Positions 57,203 to 64,000 of a stretch of 64,000 bases of DNA are shown here, piece after piece (the first letter of the stretch is position 1; each line of letters begins with the position of its first letter). The stretch covers positions 569,950,577-570,014,576 of the forward strand of contig CM060915.1 in NCBI GenBank assembly GCA_030737875.1, given 5' to 3'. The DNA is from Allium sativum. Taxonomy: Eukaryota; Streptophyta; Magnoliopsida; Asparagales; Amaryllidaceae. The notes beneath the pieces were generated by a model, which did not search any database, was not told the DNA's origin, and saw nothing but the letters and a program-made list of their open reading frames with translations. Made by a program: the position numbers and the translations under genes.

Positions 57203-58757
57203 ATCAGGAAGTTGATATACTTACAACCAATACATAACCTTAAGGGTGATCACATATTTGACTAATTCTATTTTACCAGCCGTAAATAGGAGCCTACAAT
57301 CCTAACTACCCATTTTCTTTTTGATTTTATCAAAGAGTTCACCACATTCAGAGAAGTGAAGATAGTTATTAGATAAAGGCACGCCTAGATATTTTATAGG
57401 TAGAATCCCTTCCTTCATATCAAGTCGACCAATTAATTCCTCATTGTTATTCACTAATTTACTGAAAAAACCTTAGATTTTACGCAACGAACCTTGAGAT
57501 CAGCCACATCCCTCAAGTTGTCTAGAATCCTTGAGATTTCAATGGCACTGTTTACCTCAGCTTTTGAGAAAATCATCAGTGTATATGAAATGATTAATAT
57601 GTGGTTCATTTTTGAAAATTGGCAGGTCCAAATCCATTCTACTCGCCTTATGCATCATCGTTGAAAAGAATTCCATAACAACACAAAATATGTTAGGGGA
57701 TAGGGGATCCCCTTGTCTTAAACCTTTATTACCATGAATAAAACCTTTTGGGATGCCCTCACCAGGATAGAAAAAGTGGGCGTAGCAATATAGGTTTTAA
57801 TCACTTTAACAAGACTTCTTAGAAAACTCATTATTTTCAAAATATGAAAAACACAAACCCCTATTAACCATGTCATATGCTTTTTGTAAATCAATTTTGA
57901 TACACATGTTGCCACTGCCATCTCTCTTAAAGTGTCTAATTTGTTCATGTGCAAGTAAAACATTTTCTGCAATATATCTAGCAGGGATGAATGGTGATTG
58001 ATTTTCAGAAATTAGATGCATAAGGTACGGCTTAATTCCATTGCAAACGACCTTAGAAATAATTTTATAAATAACATTGCAACAAGAAATAAGCCTATAA
58101 TTAGATATATTCATCAGCTTCTCAACTTTAGGTATAAGTGTGATTAATGTATGATTAATATGTTTAGCCAGCTTCCCAGTCCTGAAAACTTCTTGGATTA
58201 ATTCAGTAAGATACAATTTAATATCTTCTCAGTGAATCATAAAAAATTCAGCTGTGAAACCATCAGGCCTCGGAATTTTATCATCAGGAACAGAAAACGT
58301 GGCTTTATAAACTTCGTCAATAGTAATACTCGGAAGAAGTTGATTCCTGCCTCTTTCATTAATCTTGAATTTGCAATTAATTTCAGGGAAATAAATTGTT
58401 TGAGGATAGCCAGTATTAAAAATATCACAAAAATATTTTAGAGCCTACTTTTCAATACTGGCTGAATCATGTAACATTTCTCCATTTGCAAGAATAATAT
58501 TTCCCCAATTATTAATATGTATTCTCAATGACATTTTAGCATGAAAAAACTTCGTATACAAATCACCCTCATTTAACCATGAAATTTTCTCCTTCTGCCT
58601 AATAATTTTATATTCTATATAACATTGATCTCACATCTTCTATAGACAGATTCCAATTTATCAAACATGCCATTACCAATAGGATTTTTATCAATTTCCT
58701 TCAGAATAGCACAATATTCCTCTTCCACTCTTATATTATTTTTTGTATTGCTAGTTG
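57203..58757 (-). pseudogene. LINE reverse transcriptase core
   Basis: Order on the minus strand: KISWLNEGDLYTKFFHAKM (58560), IPRPDGFTAEFF (58250), HTLITLIPKVEK, YRLISCCNVIYKIISK, QSPFIPARYIAENVLLAHE (57990), KIDLQKAYDMVNRG (catalytic Asp), then after a frameshift KGLRQGDPLSPNIFCVVM (57700), IYTDDFLK (57570, catalytic Asp pair intact) and LPIKYLGVPLSNNY (57400). All the usual RT blocks of an L1-type element are present. Stops and shifts at 58206, 57800 and 57470 among others. In an active LINE it primes reverse transcription at the nicked target. Confidence 0.92.
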
Positions 58758-58772
58758 CACTACGCCATAGAT
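58758..58772 (+). repeat. Left terminal inverted repeat of CACTA element
   Basis: CACTACGCCATAGAT, identical for 15 bases to the reversed right end; similarity stops at the 16th base. Confidence 0.93.
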
Positions 58773-58985
58773 GGTCTACCGCAATGATAATCCATGATGT
58801 TGCTAGCTACAATGTAACAATAGATATGCTGATTTTTTTTCTATTGCAACACACGCTTCAAAGTGTTACCATAGAAAATCCAAGGTGTTGCAGTAGTCAC
58901 GTGAATAAATTTATCGATTTGGGTGATTACGATCCATGGTCCGCGTTAGCAATCCGCGTGAAATAATCTTTAACGCGGGAAGCAA

Positions 58986-59259
58986 AAACAAAAAAACAAA
59001 GCGGCAAATGACTTAGCAAAACTTTCATGGGTTTCAATCGAAAACTTAATAAATACGCCGCCGCTCAACCTGTCAAAGACTCTCACTCACAATTTCAACT
59101 AGGGCTAAAAGTTCAAGTTTACAAGTTTAATTGGGGTTCGATTACGACAAGTTCGAGCTCAAGTTCAATTAGGGCTTCGGTGTTTCAATTAGGTCTTCAA
59201 TTGGGGTTCCTTTGGGTCTCAAATTTTAGTTAGGGCCTCGATTTGATCTGCTGCTTAAG
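58986..59259 (+). other. Likely first, non-coding or short exon of the CACTA gene
   Basis: A stretch with repeated GGGCT/GGGGTTC motifs and an ORF (59027-59233) rich in Ser. It ends CTGCTTAAG followed by GTATCA (donor at 59260). The matching acceptor TTTTGTGTAG ends at 59864, directly before the ATG of the first recognisable coding exon. It is most likely a 5' untranslated exon; the intron of about 605 bases would then lie in the leader. Confidence 0.4.
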
Positions 59260-59865
59260 GTATCACTCAATGTATATTTCAAGTATTTCCTAATTTGATT
59301 TTTGTGTTGCCTAATTTACGGATTTACTTGTGTATTCAGGTGTAATCATATTCCTGATTTTATTGTTATGTTTATTTTTGTAAAAAACTTATGTTGAGCA
59401 GTGCTTATATGATACTATTGTGCTTTTTTTCCATATAGTCATGTCTAAATAATATTTGTGTGTAAATTAGTGATGAACGAGGAAAAAATATGGGCAGAAC
59501 TTCCTAAGTTTAGGTGGTTGCATGTTATTTGTGTGTAAATTTTGGCCTCGATTACCAAAGAATACATGCAAGTCCAAATGACTGCATGCTATATTAGGCA
59601 AAAAAAATGACAAGGAAAATAACTGCAAAACTTGTGGTGTTTCAAGGAAAATGACTACATGCTATTTAAGTAAAAAAAATGCGGTTTCTGCCTTGATTAA
59701 ATGTTGTAACTAATGTATCATATTTGTGGCTTCTTTTTGTATCTTTTTTATTGTTTCTGCCTATATTACATGTTAGTAAAGTGGCTATTTTATTTTATAA
59801 TGCGTTTGGTTTATTTTATTTTGTAATTATTTCAATCTAATGTTAATTTCTCCATTTTGTGTAGG

Positions 59866-62800
59866 ATGGATGCAAACCTTAGGTTCCACCATAGGGGAAA
59901 ATTTGGGAAGAATGGATATATTGGTAGAGAAGAGGCTATTGTCAAGGGAGTCGATCTGGATAGGTTTTCGTACACAGTACTGATGGAGTTTGTCAATGAA
60001 GATTTAGAGTACACCGAAATTGGAGGAATATATGCGTGGAAAGGTCCAACAAGTGGATGGAAATTGGTGGCCGATGATGTAGAACTGTTGTTTATGATGC
60101 AAATTAAAAATAATGGTGATTACATTGATTTCTATGTCGACACTGTCATCGATGATAGTACCGAGCCAATTAAACAAATGCAACCATATGTCATTGTATG
60201 CCCAAGGAAGAATATGTTTCCAGGTATAAATATGTCTTCTCATTTGTACTATTTTGATGAATCTGGTCATTTTCTGAATATGTTTTTCATTTAGGACTTA
60301 TTTGATTTTTAGTGCACTCAGTAGAATAATAAAAAAACTTGTATGTTGCAGCTACGAAATCACAGAAACGACAATTTGTCACTGTTCAGCATCTGCGATA
60401 GGTAGCAAAAAAGAAGCAGCAGACTGATCAAGTCTTTATTCCTAGAAAGTCGACACGGCTAAACAATTCCCAAGTGATCAGCGTAGCTGCCGTGAGTCCA
60501 CCTATCAACAACAAACAGACTGAAGTCTTTACTCCTAGAAAGTCGGCATGGCTAAATAATTCAGTTACGAACAATCTAGAAGTGATCAGCAAAACTGCTG
60601 TGAGTCCATGCATGAACAAGAAAAAGGTGGTCAACAAGAAGTCAACTAGAGTCAGTAGTTCGATGAAGTTACTAAAGGCGGAAAATCCAGCTGAAGTCAG
60701 CGATGCAACTTTGAATATCAACTCAGCAGGTGTCAGGAGTAAATTGGATTTCAATAATTCTCCACATGATGAAGAGGAAAATACAAATGAAAATGAGTTT
60801 ATGGTTAGAAGACTACAAACTGATCTTCTAATATATGATCTACATATTTTGCTAATATTTACAATAATGTCTTGTTTGATTACTTTCAGAATGATGATCT
60901 ATCATCTTCGCCACCTCCACCGCTTACAAAATACAAAAGGGAGAGAGACAAAAATGTCTCATAGAAAAATATTGTTTTTGAAAATCTTGGGATGTCTAAA
61001 TTAGTTTCTGGAATGAGAAATGAATTTGGAAAAAATAAAGCAAAATCAAATATGCTTGATGAGGAAAGCGAAGATTATGTTCCAGAATTTGAAGATGATA
61101 CTTCAATAAATCAGGCAAAGGTGCGTTATAGCTGAAGATTTAATTTTATGTTGGTAATTATAGACTAGCTTTATTTTTTTATTTTATTGTTTTTGTGTGA
61201 GTATTTTAGAGAACCAAAAAAGTTAGGGTTACAAAGTCTCAGTCTAGACCAACAACTCGTTTACGAGCCAATGTTAAATCTGCAACTGATAAGAATGCAC
61301 CGAAGAAATAGAACAATGGCGGCTTACTTGGCTATGCGAGAACACAAGAAGATTAACAGTAGTGGAAATGGAAGTGCAAGGAATAAGGCTATTGTCGAAA
61401 ATATCTCGACAAATAGAACGAAGAAGATGAAGTAGAAGAAGATGAAGGTAGTATTTGATTGAGTTCTGATTTTAATAGTTTAAGTTCTCATTTATGTTTT
61501 TCCTAGCCTTCTCATTACGATTGTATGTACTTTGTAACAGTAGTCAGAGCTTCCAGAAGGATCAGGGAAAAATGGATAAAGTTCATTCAAGGTCATATGA
61601 AAAGAGTTGTAATCCAAATGAATGATCGGGGCCAATCTATTTCAGACGGTGACCAAGTAATGACTAAACTGAGTTATTTTTTAGGAACACTGAAGAGGAG
61701 TGTTCCACTTACTTACAAGTCTTGGTTTGATGTTCCTGCAAGTTTGAAAGACACGTTGTGAAGCCATGTGAAGGTAATTTGCAAACTTAGCTGAATTTTA
61801 CTTAAATATATGAAACTTGTCACAAAAGTAGCATGACTATTTTTTTAATTTTGATTTGTATTTAAGCAACGGTATATTATTCCAAATGAATGTGAATATT
61901 GGGCTTTAAGGTCAATTCGTGACGCTTGGAGGGGGAACAAGAGTCGTATAAAAAAGGCACATTATACGGCTTATGAAACTGATGAAGAGAGGCTTGAAAA
62001 TGGGCCGGACGAAATTCCACTTCAGGATTTCATAGTACTCTTGCATTTTCGGGGAGATGAAAAAGTTCAGGTATAATTTTAAGTTTTATCACAATTTTTT
62101 TCCCTTTTTGTTTATTCAAATCAGTCAGATAATCTTCTTTATTTCATGTTGTTTTGTAGTCCAAGGCCCTTATAAATTCTGCAAATCGGAAATCATATAC
62201 TGACACACACACACACACTGCTGGTCGAAAACTTTTATCCCAAATTCGGCATAAGATGGTATGTATTTCGCTTATTTTTATGGTTGGCTAGTTTAATAAT
62301 ATAGGTCATATGGAGGTATGCTTGTTTAACTCGAATGCAGTATCCTTGTTTAACTTGTGAATAAATTACATATACTTGTTTAGCAATATTAGTGACATAT
62401 GTTCTGGAACAATTGGTTTGATATCCTTTTATTATCTAATGTTTTTTGTATCAGTCCAAGGAATCAAATGGAGAACTTTATGTTAAAACTCGCAAGCGGA
62501 AAGAAGGAAAGGTGCACAAGACTGGTGCTTCAATAATGAACTATAGAATTGTAAGAATTTTATTTTCTCTTCAATCAAGTGTCATAAAAAATGCTTCATT
62601 TTGCACATGATCATCATTATTGTAGAATTAGATTCTGTTTTGTTGAATTGGTAGCAGGATCATAGGAATGGGTATGATCTTTTACTTTGGGTTTCAGTGT
62701 GTTATATGCCGCAATTCTTTTTTAAGAAACTTGTTTAAAAATTGTTAATTTTATTTAATGTCACATTTTAAAACTGCTTTACTTTGCAGGAGAAGATTGA

Positions 62801-63075
62801 AAAAGCAATTGGTGAAGGAGACAGTGATGGAGTTGTTCATGAATTTGTTTCTGATGGAAAGTCGCACAGTCCATCATGGCTTATAGGACAACACACAAAG
62901 TCTCTAAAAGTTTCAAAAGCTGCTCCAACAACAAGCACATACATACAGGAGCTGACAACGAAGATAAGGGAAGATATAGCCGAAGAAGTCGAAGCAAAGG
63001 TGAACAAGATGGTCCAAAGTGAATTTGATGCAAAGGTAAAAAGAAGTTCAAGAGAACTTGACAAGGATGCTTAAG
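59866..63075 (+). pseudogene. CACTA gene: PB1-like N-terminus and Transposase_24 (TNPA-like) C-terminus
   Basis: Start chosen at ATG 59866 (MDANLRFHHRGKFG), right after an acceptor. Exon 1 (59866-60223) carries a PB1-like region: HHRGKFGKNGYIG, VDLDRFSYTVLMEF, DVELLFMM and DFYVDT, known mostly from the N-terminus of plant Mutator-type transposases. Later exons (60352-60810, 60890-61120, about 61209-61440, 61538-61782, 61867-62068, 62159-62258, 62456-62550, 62791-63075) are bounded by GT/AG. They encode a basic/acidic linker, then the En/Spm region: RGQSISDGDQVMTKLSYFLG, SWFDVPASLKDTL, WALRSIRDAWRGNKSRIKK, LINSANRKSYTDTHTH and a C-terminal helix SEFDAKVKRSS. In-frame stops at 60399, about 60957, 61307 and 61759 (TGA for an expected Trp) suggest it is dead. 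The protein would bind the element's subterminal repeats. Confidence 0.72.
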
Positions 63076-63792
63076 AAATTAGGTGAAGCAAACCCTGACG
63101 TGCACATTGATATTGGGGATCTTTGTATGACAGTTTGCGGTGAAGGCACTGAAATTGAAAGTAGTGAACGCAGTAGATGATCGCACTCTTAGTCATTGAT
63201 ATTGGGGATCTTTGTGCAACTGCAGTGAACATGAATTGATATTTAGTACGTACTAGTTGTGTTTGTAAGCATGCTCTGTGAACATAATTTTTCTTGCTAT
63301 GTTTGTAAGTATGTTTGTAAGTACTATTTGTGTTGCTTGTGAATCCGAGATAAGAAGTAGTTTAACTCAATGTGATGTTAAATTCTGTAATGTTGCAGTG
63401 ATTTAATGTTGCCATAGTTCTTATATAATGTTGCTATATGTGATATTAAATTTTGTCGTTGCTATGATATGGTGTTGTCATTGGATGGTAAAAGTGTTGC
63501 ATAGATTAATGCATGTGGGCCCCACAATATGATTCCATGAACCCGGGCTATAGCCACAACAGGATTCCGTGAACCCAGGTTATAGATTTTAGTTAGCCCC
63601 ACATTTTTGTAAATTTAATACCTGTGGAAACACCTGTGATGATGTTGCCTTAGGGTCGCGAAGATGTTGCCTTCTAGTCTAAGGCAACGCGGCAAAAGGC
63701 AACCCCGAAAAAGTATTGCCACAGATCATTTTTGTCCTATACCAACATTTTTTGGCACCTCCTGCATCACTTCTCTGGTGTTGTAGTATGCA

Positions 63793-63807
63793 ATCTATGG
63801 CGTAGTG
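63793..63807 (-). repeat. Right terminal inverted repeat of CACTA element
   Basis: The minus strand reads CACTACGCCATAGAT from 63807 leftward, then TGCATACTACAACACC, which begins the subterminal repeats. Confidence 0.93.
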
Positions 63808-64000
63808 TAGCTACAATTCCACCTCTTCAAATTAAACTTATAGCAGTTCAAAAACATCTGAAAGATGTGCACTTTTGACCCCTACCACCGCATCATCTCC
63901 ATCTGTTCCTTGGCCCAATAAAAGTACTCCCAGTATCCTTTAATATCATTCCAAGTATTGACATATTTAAAGGGTATGTTTCTCTTTCTAGTATCATTAG
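63808..64000 (-). pseudogene. LINE ORF2 segment beyond the CACTA insertion
   Basis: The minus strand reads NIPFKYVNTWNDIKGYWEY, a stop, then FQMFLNCYKFNLKRWN, the block of plant L1 pol that lies between endonuclease and RT. It joins in order with the segment left of 58758 (EEEYCAILKEID and onwards). It continues past the window end. Confidence 0.75.

Larger units (their letters stand above)
58758..63807 (+). mobile_element. CACTA (En/Spm-type) DNA transposon, 5050 bp
   Basis: The ends are inverted copies of CACTACGCCATAGAT (58758-58772 and 63793-63807 reversed). Flanks are TTG and TAG, a 3-base target duplication with one mismatch. Subterminal repeats include GGTGTTGCAGTA at 58884 and GGTGTTGTAGTA at 63778, plus TGTTGCCTT and AAGGCAAC near 63640-63700. 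The interior carries one multi-exon gene related to the second (TNPA-like, Transposase_24) gene of CACTA elements. I see no trace of the catalytic TNPD-type transposase, so it would depend on another element. It is inserted in the minus-strand LINE, whose reading resumes on the other side. Confidence 0.92.
55709..64000 (-). mobile_element. L1-type LINE, minus strand, split by a CACTA element
   Basis: The 3' end is marked by a short poly(A) on the minus strand (T8 at 55709-55716). Upstream come the zinc-binding region, RT and, beyond the CACTA insertion, a further ORF2 segment (63808-64000: PFKYVNTWND ... YWEYFYWAKEQ ... LKRWN), which reaches the window edge. The endonuclease and ORF1 would lie outside. 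Segments 55709-58757 and 63808-64000 belong to the LINE; 58758-63807 does not. Many stops and frameshifts are present. Confidence 0.87.

Noticed and set aside
59866..60294. Host gene inside the CACTA element
   Set aside because: The exon pattern continues into a clear Transposase_24 region between the same terminal repeats, so it is better explained as the transposon's own gene.
60428..60754. 108-codon minus-strand ORF
   Set aside because: It is the antisense shadow of the repeated linker (PRKS ... LNNS) of the CACTA gene.

Overview
This window is a nest of plant transposable elements. I see no host gene in it. It suggests an angiosperm with a large, repeat-rich genome: the sequence is AT-rich, carries chromodomain-bearing Ty3/gypsy (Tekay/Del-type) pol genes, tRNA-Met primer sites, a Ty1/copia element, L1-type LINEs and a CACTA element. 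The species cannot be read from the sequence.

Layout. 1-6445: a 5'-truncated Ty3 chromovirus (plus strand) with a damaged pol and a 2.5 kb 3' LTR ending at 6445. It sits inside a long LTR of family A (6446-11555, minus strand). 11556-12607: the polypurine tract, a 1 kb internal remnant and the primer site of a gutted minus-strand element; its other LTR follows (12608-about 13904). About 13905-21556: a second, heavily decayed chromovirus (plus strand) with LTR remnant, primer site, gag, pol, chromodomain and the first 1.3 kb of its 3' LTR (family B). 21557-24512: a 1434 bp LTR with primer site and non-coding interior. 24513-33602: a minus-strand LTR element with no recognisable gag or pol. It carries a multi-part ORF on the opposite strand, two families of tandem repeats and a tRNA-like primer region. 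33603-40166: another family A LTR (minus), with a 1.1 kb LTR-like insertion at 38417-39494. 40167-45280: a family A LTR on the plus strand. 45281-48187: a family B LTR (minus). 49031-53225: a complete copia-type element (minus) with matching 230 bp LTRs and a CGTTA target duplication. 54690-55500: a plus-strand LINE relic. 55709-64000: a minus-strand LINE split by a 5.05 kb CACTA element (58758-63807).

Several elements begin exactly at an LTR terminus inside an older element, so an insertion order can be read: family B element, then the 21557 LTR, then the 24513 element, then the 33603 LTR, then the 40167 LTR. All pol genes carry stops, frameshifts or lost catalytic residues, so nothing here looks autonomously active.

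The most interesting points are: a near-complete tRNA fold abutting an LTR; an ORF antisense to its LTR element, next to tandem arrays; a small antisense ORF conserved in three LTR copies; a shared LTR layout (TATA, leader, splice-donor-like site, conserved hairpin) across LTR families; different tandem expansions in related LTRs; a large inverted LTR pair; and a CACTA gene joining a PB1-like N-terminus to an En/Spm-type (TNPA-like) C-terminus.
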